64,000 bases of DNA from Desulfofundulus thermosubterraneus DSM 16057 (GTDB taxonomy: Bacteria > Bacillota > Desulfotomaculia > Desulfotomaculales > Desulfovirgulaceae). How positions within the stretch are numbered: the first letter of the stretch is position 1; the number at the start of each line of letters is the position of its first letter. A program made the translations under genes and the position numbers. This document shows positions 40,513 to 48,867 of the stretch, in pieces. The stretch lies in NCBI RefSeq assembly GCF_900142025.1, contig NZ_FQZM01000014.1, forward strand, positions 1 to 64,000, written 5' to 3'. The notes beneath the pieces are model-generated. The model was given only the letters and a program-made list of their open reading frames with translations, ran no database searches and had not been told where the DNA came from.

Positions 40513-41958
40513 GTGACCAAAGAAGAGCTGCGCAAGCTTTCGGAAGCCGTGGAAATAATCACCGCCAAGGCCCGGGAATTTGGTCTGGACTTTTATGATA
40601 TGTATTTTGAAATCTGCCCGGCGGATATCATCTATACCTTTGGGGCTTACGGCATGCCCACCCGTTTCTCCCACTGGACCTTTGGCAAAGCCTATCATAA
40701 AATGAAAACCCAGTATGATTACAACCTCAGCCGCATCTACGAAATGGTAATAAACTCCAACCCCTGCTACGCTTTTCTCCTGGAAGGCAATTCCCTGGTC
40801 CAGAACAAGCTGGTGATAGCCCACGTTCTGGCCCACTGCGACTTTTTTAAAAACAACGTCTACTTCAAGCATACCAACCGCAATATGGTAGAGTCCATGG
40901 CCAGCGCGGCCGAAAGATTCCGGGGTTACGAAATGAGGTACGGCAAGGATAGGGTAGAAGCCTTTCTGGACGCAGTGATTTCCATCCAGGAACACGTAGA
41001 CCCCTATCATTTCATAAAGGCTGGCCGGGAAAAGAAAAAGCAGGAAAAGGAAGAAGGGTCCTGTGCCTGCAGCCAGGGCAGGAAGTGCGGAAAACGACAC
41101 CGGCAGGAAACCCCCTATGATGACCTGTGGGAGCTCGATGAGCCCAAATGCGCCGGGCAGTGTGAAAAACCTAGGAAGTTCCCCCCGGAGCCGGAAAAAG
41201 ACCTGTTGCTGTTTATTATGGAACATGCCCGGGATCTGGACGACTGGCAGCGGGACATTATATCCGTAATCCGTCAGGAGATGTTTTATTTCTGGCCCCA
41301 GTTGGAAACAAAAATTATGAACGAAGGCTGGGCTACCTACTGGCACCTGCGCATTATGCGGGAAGTAGATCTTACTGAGGCGGAAGCGGTAGAGTTCGCC
41401 AAGATGCATGCCGGGGTAATTCAACCTTCCCGGGTGCGCCTGAATCCCTATCACCTGGGGTTGAAAATTTTTGAAGACATTGAAAGGCGCTGGAACGAGC
41501 CCACCAGGGAAGAGAGGAAAAAATACAATCGCCCCGGCGGTGAGGGAAAGCAGAAGATCTTCGAGGTGCGGGAACAGGAAAATGATATTTCCTTCCTGAG
41601 GAACTACCTGACCAAAGAACTAATAGAGGAAATGGACCTTTATCTTTACAAAAAGATGGGCTACGATTGGAAGGTATCGGACAAAGACTGGGAAAAGGTC
41701 AAAGACGGCATCCTTTCCAGCCTGACCAACGGCGGCTACCCCTATATCGTGGTGGAAGACGGGGATTTCAATAAACGGGGCGATTTATACTTGAAACACT
41801 GTTACGAGGGCCTGGAGCTGGATGTGTTTTATCTGGAGAAGACTTTACCTTACGTATACCGCCTCTGGGGGCGGCCGGTGCACCTGGAGACGGTCATTGA
41901 TAATAAAAAGGTGCTTTTCTCTTACAATGGGGAAAAGGTGAGAAATAAATTTATCTAG
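40513..41958 (+). CDS. spoVR: SpoVR family sporulation protein
   Basis: 481 residues. SpoVR signature: [31 protein letters not shown], then [29 protein letters not shown] and [17 protein letters not shown], plus a Cys-rich insert ([14 protein letters not shown]) with possible metal sites. SpoVR helps build the spore cortex and is usually linked to prkA and yhbH; here prkA lies truncated 18 kb away. GTG 40513 has GGAGG 9 bases upstream. Confidence 0.92.
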   Translation: MTKEELRKLSEAVEIITAKAREFGLDFYDMYFEICPADIIYTFGAYGMPTRFSHWTFGKAYHKMKTQYDYNLSRIYEMVINSNPCYAFLLEGNSLVQNKLVIAHVLAHCDFFKNNVYFKHTNRNMVESMASAAERFRGYEMRYGKDRVEAFLDAVISIQEHVDPYHFIKAGREKKKQEKEEGSCACSQGRKCGKRHRQETPYDDLWELDEPKCAGQCEKPRKFPPEPEKDLLLFIMEHARDLDDWQRDIISVIRQEMFYFWPQLETKIMNEGWATYWHLRIMREVDLTEAEAVEFAKMHAGVIQPSRVRLNPYHLGLKIFEDIERRWNEPTREERKKYNRPGGEGKQKIFEVREQENDISFLRNYLTKELIEEMDLYLYKKMGYDWKVSDKDWEKVKDGILSSLTNGGYPYIVVEDGDFNKRGDLYLKHCYEGLELDVFYLEKTLPYVYRLWGRPVHLETVIDNKKVLFSYNGEKVRNKFI

Positions 41959-42037
41959 CACTTCCAGAAAAATATAGCGGGCGGCGGCCATTCCCGGCTG
42001 TATTTGGCGGGACGGCCTGCCGCCCTTTTGTTTCGGG

Positions 42038-43054
42038 TTAGACGAAGTAATCGATCTTTGCCCCGGGAAACAGTTCCTCTGTTTTCGAAACGAGGGTTTC
42101 CTTTAAACGGTGCATTAACTGCGGGGCGTAAACATATTTCCCGTAACCGAACTGGCCGAACTTGAACTTTCTGTTTTCTTCATTCATGGGTAAAAAGGTA
42201 TTGGGGAACAGCGTTTTTATTCTGTTTTTTGCCCGTACGGTAAACCGGTGGGTGATAAATTCAAAAGACAACACCTGGGACTCGGGGAGGGACTTCCTTA
42301 TTGCTTTTAATAAATCTATGTAGTCCGTTTCCCAGCCGGGGTAGGCTATGATGGGAGCAATGATGAACCCCGTGGGATAACCAGCCTCTATAACTTTTCT
42401 GGCTGCCTTTAATCGCTGTTCCAGCTTCGGCGTCCCATGTTCAAAGGATTTTATTATTCTGGTAGTATTTACGCTAAAACGAACTGTTGTATTCCCGTTA
42501 TGTTTTAAAATTAAAAGTGAATCAATCTCAGTGAATTTGGTGGCAAAGCGAAAACGGCCAAAATCCTGGGTGGCAAAAAAGAGAATGGTTTTGGCCAGTG
42601 CCCCGGTGTATTTTTCCACAGGGACCGGGTCGGAGGTGGCGGATCCTTCAAATATAGTCACTTCAGGTTGTCTTTGGACGATATAGTCCCTGGCTTTCTC
42701 TAAAATTTCTTCGATGTTGACATAAGCCCTGATGTAGGGCTTATTGGGCAGGCTGCCGAGTAAATAACAGTACTCACACTTTCCGGGGCAGGAAGTGGTC
42801 AATGGCAGCTGGTAATGGGCTGACGGTTTACAGGTTTGAAAGGTAAGAGTCCTCCTCACGCCAAATACCAGCGTTCTCTTAGCTTCCCGGTAGGCTTCTT
42901 GCGGATTTTTCCCGGGAATGCCAGTTATCCTGTTATGGGAACGGGTTACAATCACCTCAATGTCGGCCCGTTTAAATGATTCCCAGAGGGATTTACCTAA
43001 AGGATATTCCAGGGCGTCCTGTTCAAATATTACTCTATCAGGGTAAAAATTCAT
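42038..43054 (-). CDS. splB: Spore photoproduct lyase (radical SAM)
   Basis: 338 residues. Radical SAM motif CPGKCEYCYLLGS near residue 91, followed by KPYIRAYVNIEEILEKA, FRFATKFTEIDSLL, GFIIAPIIAYPGW and EFITHRFT. It repairs the UV photoproduct of spore DNA during germination. I start at ATG 43054 (MNFYPDRVIFEQ), which fits the known SplB N-terminus and has AGGGGTGG upstream; an ATG at 43114 would add 20 residues. Confidence 0.92.
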   Translation of the reverse strand: MNFYPDRVIFEQDALEYPLGKSLWESFKRADIEVIVTRSHNRITGIPGKNPQEAYREAKRTLVFGVRRTLTFQTCKPSAHYQLPLTTSCPGKCEYCYLLGSLPNKPYIRAYVNIEEILEKARDYIVQRQPEVTIFEGSATSDPVPVEKYTGALAKTILFFATQDFGRFRFATKFTEIDSLLILKHNGNTTVRFSVNTTRIIKSFEHGTPKLEQRLKAARKVIEAGYPTGFIIAPIIAYPGWETDYIDLLKAIRKSLPESQVLSFEFITHRFTVRAKNRIKTLFPNTFLPMNEENRKFKFGQFGYGKYVYAPQLMHRLKETLVSKTEELFPGAKIDYFV

Positions 43055-43252
43055 ACCAAACCACCCCTGCCGGTACACATATGTAACTTCTATTATAACC
43101 ATTTGGGCTTTCAAAAATTCCCAGGGTATACCTCACTGCTATTTACATGTCCGGCAGGACTCGCCGGATAACTTCATAATTTGTCAGTATTAAGGCCATC
43201 CTAGCTTAAAAGTGGGCCGGTAGTAATATTTTTTGTCTGGGGGTGGCGGCGT

Positions 43253-44122
43253 TTGCGTCCGATCTGGAAAGGGGCGATTAGTTTTGGCCTGGTTTACGTG
43301 CCCGTGAAAATGTACGCGGCTACGGAAAAAAAGGATGTAAAGTTCAACTATTTACACCATAAGTGCAAAAACCCCATTCAGTACCGGCGCTATTGTCCCT
43401 ACTGCGAAGAAGAAGTTCCCCTGGAGGAACTGGTGCGGGGATACGAGTATGAAAAGGGGCGCTATGTTATTTTACGGGAAGAAGATTTTGACGCTTTGCC
43501 CGGGGGAGACGGGCACAACATTGAAATCATGGATTTCGTGGAACTGGGAGAAATAGACCCCATCTATTACGACAAAGCCTACTACCTGGCCCCCGCCGGC
43601 GGTGGGGAAAAGGTTTACGAGCTTTTAAAGCGGGCCATGGAAGAAAGCGGCAGGGTGGCCGTGGCCCGGGTGACCATCCGCAGCAAGGTGAGCCTGGCCG
43701 TGTTGCGGGTGGCCAGGGGTGTGCTGTCCATGAGCACCATGTTTTATCCCGATGAGGTACGGGATGCCGGGGCCATTGAAGAAATGCGCTACCGGGTGGA
43801 GGTGCCGGAAAAGGAACTGCAGATGGCGGTAAATTTAGTCAACAGCCTTACGGCTTCCTTTGACCCGGAGAAATATACCGATGCATACCGTCATGCGCTT
43901 ATGGAATTAATCCAGGCCCGGGTGGCCGGCCGGGAGGTGGCCGAGCCCACCCGGCCGGAAGCGGCCAGGGTGGTGGACCTGATGGAGGCCTTGAAGGCCA
44001 GCATCGAAAAGGCTAAAAAGGAACGGGGCCGGCAAGCAACCGGGGATGCTCCCGGAGAACAAGAAATTGCTCCTAAAAAGCCCCGCCGCCGGGGACGCAA
44101 AAAGGCAGTTGGGGAGGCGTAA
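43253..44122 (+). CDS. ku: Ku protein, bacterial end-joining
   Basis: 289 residues. Starts with RPIWKGAISFGLVYVPVKMYAA, the Ku hallmark, with YCPYCEEEVPLEELVRGYEY and the MSTMFYPDEVRD core; the tail is Lys/Arg-rich and ends KPRRRGRKKAVGEA. Ku binds broken ends and recruits LigD. TTG 43253 with GGGGGTGG 5 bases upstream. Ligase gene follows at 44193. Useful for repair in germinating spores, which have a single genome copy. Confidence 0.95.
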   Translation: MRPIWKGAISFGLVYVPVKMYAATEKKDVKFNYLHHKCKNPIQYRRYCPYCEEEVPLEELVRGYEYEKGRYVILREEDFDALPGGDGHNIEIMDFVELGEIDPIYYDKAYYLAPAGGGEKVYELLKRAMEESGRVAVARVTIRSKVSLAVLRVARGVLSMSTMFYPDEVRDAGAIEEMRYRVEVPEKELQMAVNLVNSLTASFDPEKYTDAYRHALMELIQARVAGREVAEPTRPEAARVVDLMEALKASIEKAKKERGRQATGDAPGEQEIAPKKPRRRGRKKAVGEA

Positions 44123-44192
44123 AGTTTTCCTTCTTTCTTTATTGAACAAAAGGAACGACCGCCCGAAAGGACTAACGGGGGAGGTATGCACC

Positions 44193-45149
44193 GTGGAGGG
44201 GCAGGCATCTCTACCACTGCTGCGGCCCATGCTGGCCACGTCATCCCGGCCCTTTGACAGCCCCGATTTTCTCTACGAAGTTAAATGGGACGGCTACCGC
44301 GTGCTGGCCTACCTGGACGGCGGTACGCTGTTGCGCTCCCGCAACTTGCGGGATATTACAGCCACTTTCCCGGAATTAAAGGAACTGCATAAATGTGTAA
44401 AAAACCAGCCGGCCATTGTTGACGGGGAAATCGTCATTTTTCAGGATGGCCGGCCATCTTTTGCCGCCCTGCAGGCCCGGGGACGGTTGGAAGATCCTAT
44501 GAAGATAATGGGTATGGTCCGCCGGTACCCTGCCATTCTTATGGCTTTCGATGTACTTTATGCCGGTGGCCGTTCCCGCTTAAACGAGCCTTTACGCCGC
44601 CGCAAGGAACTCCTGGCGGAAATGATTAAGCCCGGTGACCAGGTGCTGGTGTCCGAATTTGTTTTGCATCATGGGCGGGCCTTTACTGCCGCCTGCGTTG
44701 CCCGGGGTCTGGAAGGGGCCATGGCCAAGCACCTGGACAGCCCCTACCTCCCCGGCCGGCGTTCCCCTTACTGGCGCAAATTCCGCAACACCAGGGAGGC
44801 CGATCTGGTCATCTGCGGTTACCAGGTGGGGCGTGGCCGGCGGCGTCTCGGTGCCCTGTTATTGGGTGGATACCGGGGCGAGGAGCTTGTTTACCAGGGC
44901 AAGGTAGGTACGGGGTTCAGCCGGGAGGAGGAGGAACACCTACTGGAACTGTTATCCCGCCTCGTAATCCCCCGGCCAGTTCTGCCCCTGCCGCCGGTAG
45001 AAGCCCGGCGAACCATCGCGGTGGAACCAGTACTGGTTTGCGCCGTAGAGTATCTTGCCTTAACAGCTGGTGGGCTGCTCCGGCATTGCAGCTACCGGGG
45101 TTTGCGACCGGATAAATCACCCCGGGAATGCCATTATCTTCTGGGGTAA
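44193..45149 (+). CDS. ligD: ATP-dependent DNA ligase domain of LigD
   Basis: 318 residues. Nucleotidyltransferase with the active-site Lys31 in YEVKWDGYR, FDVLYAGG and GLEGAMAKHLDSPYLPGRRSPYWRKFRN, then the OB-fold part LVICGYQVGRGRRRLGALLLGG. It is the ligase module of LigD as a separate protein. GTG 44193 is 8 bases from GGGGGAGG; longer in-frame extensions overlap Ku and lack a site. Confidence 0.93.
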   Translation: MEGQASLPLLRPMLATSSRPFDSPDFLYEVKWDGYRVLAYLDGGTLLRSRNLRDITATFPELKELHKCVKNQPAIVDGEIVIFQDGRPSFAALQARGRLEDPMKIMGMVRRYPAILMAFDVLYAGGRSRLNEPLRRRKELLAEMIKPGDQVLVSEFVLHHGRAFTAACVARGLEGAMAKHLDSPYLPGRRSPYWRKFRNTREADLVICGYQVGRGRRRLGALLLGGYRGEELVYQGKVGTGFSREEEEHLLELLSRLVIPRPVLPLPPVEARRTIAVEPVLVCAVEYLALTAGGLLRHCSYRGLRPDKSPRECHYLLG

Positions 45150-45222
45150 AAAAATTTTTAACTGTCACCATTGCCGGGATTGCTCCATAATATGGTACCA
45201 AATATTGAAGGGAGGACTCCAA

Positions 45223-45333
45223 ATGGGTTATGGTTTAACCGGTGCTTATCCGCAGTTTTCTTTCATCCTGTTCCTCATTTTGATCCTGTTGTTCTTTGGG
45301 GACGGGCCTTTCTACTACGGCAACCCCAAGTAA
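45223..45333 (+). CDS. Micro membrane protein, YjcZ-like, copy 1
   Basis: 36 residues: a short polar head (MGYGLTGAYPQF) and a single membrane helix (SFILFLILILLFFG) with a GDGPFYYGN tail. The type is that of YjcZ-like small proteins of sporulating Firmicutes. ATG 45223 has GGGAGGA 8 bases upstream. A second copy at 45407 differs mainly in the head. Confidence 0.7.
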   Translation: MGYGLTGAYPQFSFILFLILILLFFGDGPFYYGNPK

Positions 45334-45406
45334 AGCTATCCGGTTGGATACGCGAGAGTAGATGCTTGCTTTTCCTTCCAAACTTGTAAGAAGGGGGGGG
45401 GTTAAG

Positions 45407-45517
45407 GTGAGCGGTTCCTATTATCCCTTTTACGGCCAGTTCTCCTTCATCCTGTTTCTGATTTTGATCTTGCTCTTCTTTGGGGATGGCATTTTCTACT
45501 GGGGTAATTCCAAGTAA
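45407..45517 (+). CDS. Micro membrane protein, YjcZ-like, copy 2
   Basis: 36 residues from GTG 45407 (MSGSYYPFYGQF, SFILFLILILLFFG, DGIFYWGN), nearly identical to copy 1 in the helix. GGGGGGGG and TTAAGG precede it. A decayed third copy follows, so the gene family is expanding and degrading in place. Confidence 0.68.
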   Translation: MSGSYYPFYGQFSFILFLILILLFFGDGIFYWGNSK

Positions 45518-45566
45518 AAAAACAGTCCGTGCTCAAAAGAAGGTGCACTCAGCAATGGAGTTTAAG

Positions 45567-45672
45567 GTGAGCGGTTCCTTTATCCCTTTTTAGCCAGTTC
45601 TCTAACATCCTGCTCTTGATCTTGCTCTTCTTCGGCAAAGAGTTCTTCTATTACGGGTCAAACGCCAGTTAA
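45567..45672 (+). pseudogene. Decayed third copy of the micro membrane protein
   Basis: Starts with the same GTGAGCGGTTCC as copy 2, then loses bases, and a TAG interrupts after about nine codons. Past it, another frame resumes as QFSNILLLILLFFGKEFFYYG to the TAA at 45670. Two or three small deletions explain the difference from copy 2. Not translated as one protein. Confidence 0.7.
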
Positions 45673-45685
45673 ATAACTATAATGA

Positions 45686-45711
45686 AGGGCTGCATCCAAG
45701 GATGCAGCCCT
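45686..45711 (+). terminator. Perfect 12-bp hairpin after the micro-protein array
   Basis: AGGGCTGCATCC (45686-45697), loop AA, GGATGCAGCCCT (45700-45711). The following tail is CATTC, so it may stop transcription inefficiently on the plus strand. Confidence 0.55.
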
Positions 45712-45771
45712 CATTCGATGTTTAGGCCCGGAATGGATTGTGATAACCTGTTAGCTATTGCTACGCGCAGC

Positions 45772-46107
45772 TCACAGAAACTGGATAAAAACATTGTCAT
45801 TGCTGGTATGGGGGGCCTTTTTCACCCGTACCTCCAGTAAGCCGTGGCGGTAAGCGGCCGTGGCCGTCTCCGGCCTCACGGGGCAGGGGAAATTTACTAC
45901 TTGCTGAAATTCTTCTGCCGTCCCGGCAGGCAGCACCGTGGCCTGGCTTTTGGGTTCCGGGAGCCTTTTAAAACGGCGGCCGCGGATTTCCAAACTGCTG
46001 GTCCTGACCGAAAGATGCAGGTCTTCCCGCCTCTGCAATCCCGGGATCTCGACCACGGCGATGATTTCGTCACCCAGCTCATGAACGTGGGCAATGATGG
46101 TCACCAT
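45772..46107 (-). CDS. Small heat shock protein (Hsp20 family)
   Basis: 111 residues of an alpha-crystallin domain: GDEIIAVVEIPGLQRREDLHLSV, LEIRGRR, QVVNFPCPVRPETATAAYRHGLLEVRVKK, without the long N-terminal arm and the usual C-terminal I-x-I. It holds unfolding proteins. ATG 46107 has GAGGCGG 7 bases upstream. Lies between the two LigD parts on the other strand. Confidence 0.78.
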   Translation of the reverse strand: MVTIIAHVHELGDEIIAVVEIPGLQRREDLHLSVRTSSLEIRGRRFKRLPEPKSQATVLPAGTAEEFQQVVNFPCPVRPETATAAYRHGLLEVRVKKAPHTSNDNVFIQFL

Positions 46108-46230
46108 AAACACCGCCTCTGTATAGGCCTTTGTGTCAAGATATGTTCCAGGGAGGACTTTAGTGCTTTTGCCGGTCCCCCGGTTTTAGGTCGGGTGATT
46201 GAAGCCATAATAAGGTGAGGGGGTAAAAGC

Positions 46231-47166
46231 ATGGACCAGGAGATAAGCAAGGTTTTGGGAAAACCCCTTTCCTTTACCAACCTGGACAAGATGTTCTGGC
46301 CCGGAGAAGGTTTAACCAAAGCTCATTTAGCAAAATACTACAGCGATATAGCTCCCTTTTTGCTGCCGTATATTCATAACCGCCCCCTGGTCATGAAACG
46401 CTATCCCGACGGTATCAGCGGAGAAGCTTTTTATCAGAAGGAATGTCCGGATTATGCTCCCGATTGGATTGAAACCTTTCCCGTCCACCATTCGGAAAGG
46501 GTAATTAACTACATAATCTGCAACGATCTGGCCACTTTACTTTGGCTTGCCAACCAAGCCTGCATCGAGGTGCATGCCTGGCTGTCTACACGGGACAATA
46601 TTGAGTGTCCTGATATTGCCGTAATGGACCTGGATCCGGCTGAAGGAGCGACCTTCAGGGATTTATTGCAGGTGGCCCTTTTGGTGCGTCAGGCTCTGGC
46701 GGAGTTTGGCCTCCAGGCTTTCGCCAAAACATCCGGGGCCAGGGGTTTGCACTTGTTCATCCCCATCCAGCCTGCATATCCATTCCGGGATGTCGCCCGG
46801 GCCATGGAGTATATCGCCCAGTTGGTCAACCGGGCCTATCCCGCTCGGACCACCCTGGAACGCGCAGTGTCCAAGAGAAAGGGGAAAGTTTACCTGGACT
46901 TTTTACAGAACGGGCGTGGTAAAACCATGGCCTTTCCTTACAGCCTGCGCCCTTTGCCCGGCGCCCCCGTTTCAACCCCTCTGACCTGGGATGAGGTCCA
47001 GTCCCTGAACGTGAACCCGGTCGACTTTAACATAAACACTATTTTTGAGCGCCTTAAGGAAACCGGGGATCTTTTCAGAGACCTTCTGGTGCAGGAGCAA
47101 AGCCTGGATAGCATTCTGGAGATGTTGGTCAGACCTCATGGATTAACGTTGGAGACGGAAGGTTAA
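46231..47166 (+). CDS. ligD: LigD polymerase (PolDom) domain protein
   Basis: 311 residues of the archaeo-eukaryotic primase fold of LigD: LTKAHLAKYYSDIAPFLLPYI, KECPDYAPDW, the metal site VMDLDPAEG (Asp133 and Asp135) and KTSGARGLHLFIPI, then DFLQNGRGKTMAFPYSLRP. It fills ends during end joining. With Ku at 43253 and the ligase at 44193 it gives a complete but unlinked NHEJ set. ATG 46231 has AGGTGAGGGGG upstream. Confidence 0.93.
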   Translation: MDQEISKVLGKPLSFTNLDKMFWPGEGLTKAHLAKYYSDIAPFLLPYIHNRPLVMKRYPDGISGEAFYQKECPDYAPDWIETFPVHHSERVINYIICNDLATLLWLANQACIEVHAWLSTRDNIECPDIAVMDLDPAEGATFRDLLQVALLVRQALAEFGLQAFAKTSGARGLHLFIPIQPAYPFRDVARAMEYIAQLVNRAYPARTTLERAVSKRKGKVYLDFLQNGRGKTMAFPYSLRPLPGAPVSTPLTWDEVQSLNVNPVDFNINTIFERLKETGDLFRDLLVQEQSLDSILEMLVRPHGLTLETEG

Positions 47167-47529
47167 GATATAGCCTTCCTCTTTTCCGCTTTGTGCTGCC
47201 GGGGGGTTTTTTTGGTTCTCCGGCTCTTTTTGTGCGGGTAGGTCCCCTGTGCTTACCAGGCAGCTGTGGGTTATACCTACATTTAATGCGCCTCCCAGCT
47301 GATCTACATTAATGCTTTCCAGGTTGATGGTGAATTGTTCCACATGCATGCGGTCAACGTGAAATTTTTCTATGCGCCAGTGTTGGGATTCCAGCAGTTC
47401 TCTGAGCAGGGCAACTTCTTTTTTGAGCCGGTTCACGTCCTGTTGGAGGGGCAGAAGGGCATCTGTGCCGGTACTACGGCAAAACCTTTTTTTCATCATG
47501 GTAAAAATGTGTCTAAAAAAAGTGCCCAT
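47143..47529 (-). CDS. GerPC-like spore germination protein
   Basis: 128 residues. A coiled-coil start (LQQDVNRLKKEVALLRELLES) is followed by IEKFHVDRMHVEQFTINLES and VDQLGGALNVGITHS, a pattern close to the IDQLxVExLxGTLNIG repeats of GerPC. GerP proteins let germinants pass the spore coat. Its end overlaps the ligD polymerase end on the other strand by 24 bp. The identification rests on pattern similarity only. Confidence 0.55.
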   Translation of the reverse strand: MGTFFRHIFTMMKKRFCRSTGTDALLPLQQDVNRLKKEVALLRELLESQHWRIEKFHVDRMHVEQFTINLESINVDQLGGALNVGITHSCLVSTGDLPAQKEPENQKNPPAAQSGKEEGYILTFRLQR

Positions 47530-47672
47530 CTTGCCATCCCTCTGTATGCCGTGGTATCTTTTTACTACCCCGGTCAGTTCCTCTAGTATATATTCATTTG
47601 TGGTACAAACTTTCCCATTGGGGCAGGAGTTTTACCTTTCTTTCCCGAATGCCTTTTCAACTCGAGGTGAGC

Positions 47673-48782
47673 ATGGTGGACGAGAAAATCTACTGGATGG
47701 GTTGGCAGTATCTCCTGCCCGGTAGTGCCAAACGCATTTGGAGCTTAGTGGAAAGGTTTGGATCCCCCCGGGTGGCCTGGATGGCCTCCGGAGAAGCTCT
47801 GGTCGCCAGGGGCGGTTTTGAGCCCCGGGGGGCGGCACATCTGGTACGCCGCCGCTCTGAACTGGATCTCCAGGAGGAGCTGGCCCGGTTACAGGAACAG
47901 AACATAAACTATATCACCTTTGAGGATAGTGACTATCCCCAATTGCTGCGGGTCATTTTTGATCCCCCGCCCGGTCTTTTTGTCCGGGGCACCCTGCCCC
48001 CGCACGGTGGGCAGGCGGTAGCCGTCGTCGGTTCCCGCCGGCCCACCCCCTACGGTGTGGCTGTGGCCGAGAAATTGGGCGAGGAATTGGCCCGGGCGGG
48101 GGTAACCGTGGTAAGCGGTATGGCCCGGGGGATTGATAGCGCCGCCCACCGGGGGGCCCTGGCGGCCGGGGGGCGAACGGTGGCCGTGCTGGGTTGCGGC
48201 GTCGATGTGGTTTACCCCCGGGAAAACAAGCGGTTAATGGGAGACATTATCGAAACCGGGGCGGTGATCAGCGAGTTTCCCCCCGGCTCTCCCCCCGAGG
48301 CGTGGCACTTTCCGGTACGCAACCGGATCATCAGCGGTTTATGCCGGGCCACGGTGGTGGTGGAAGCTGCGGAAAAAAGCGGCGCCCTCATTACGGCGGA
48401 CCTGGCCCTGGATCAGGGGCGGGATGTGATGGCCGTACCCGGCCCCGTAACCAGCCCGCAAAGCCGCGGCCCTAACCAATTAATCAAGCAGGGCGCGCGG
48501 CTGGTCGAAGGTGTGGCCGATGTCCTGGAGGAACTGGGCATCACCTGCCTTTTCCCGGGAAAACATCTTCAGTCTCCGGTGATGCCCAGGCTTACTACCG
48601 AGGAGGAAACTGTTTACGGGATGCTGTCTGGTGACCCCGTACCGGTGGATATAATTATTGAAAATACGGGGCTGGCTGCACAGCAGGTGTTATCCGCCTT
48701 GATGTTTCTGGAAGTCAAGGGCCTGGTCAGGCAGTTTCCCGGCCGGCTCTACGCCCGGCGTGAAAGACCCGCCCGGTTCTAA
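47673..48782 (+). CDS. dprA: DprA, DNA processing protein
   Basis: 369 residues. Rossmann-like DprA core: AVVGSRRPTPYGVAVAEKLG, SGMARGIDSAAHRGAL, VLGCGVDVVYPREN, FPVRNRIISGLCRATVVVEA and SGALITADLALDQGRDVMAVPG, plus a C-terminal winged helix (EETVYGMLSGDPVPVDIII). It loads RecA on incoming single strands. ATG 47673 is used; the longer frame before it runs through low-quality sequence. Opens the dprA-topA-trmFO-xerC-hslVU-codY block. Confidence 0.94.
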   Translation: MVDEKIYWMGWQYLLPGSAKRIWSLVERFGSPRVAWMASGEALVARGGFEPRGAAHLVRRRSELDLQEELARLQEQNINYITFEDSDYPQLLRVIFDPPPGLFVRGTLPPHGGQAVAVVGSRRPTPYGVAVAEKLGEELARAGVTVVSGMARGIDSAAHRGALAAGGRTVAVLGCGVDVVYPRENKRLMGDIIETGAVISEFPPGSPPEAWHFPVRNRIISGLCRATVVVEAAEKSGALITADLALDQGRDVMAVPGPVTSPQSRGPNQLIKQGARLVEGVADVLEELGITCLFPGKHLQSPVMPRLTTEEETVYGMLSGDPVPVDIIIENTGLAAQQVLSALMFLEVKGLVRQFPGRLYARRERPARF

Positions 48783-48867
48783 AGTTCCCGGGCCTTCATA
48801 CATTGTTAAAAAAGATTCGTGCGGTTAATATAATGGTTAAACCGGAAAAAAAAGAAGGTGGCCTTCT

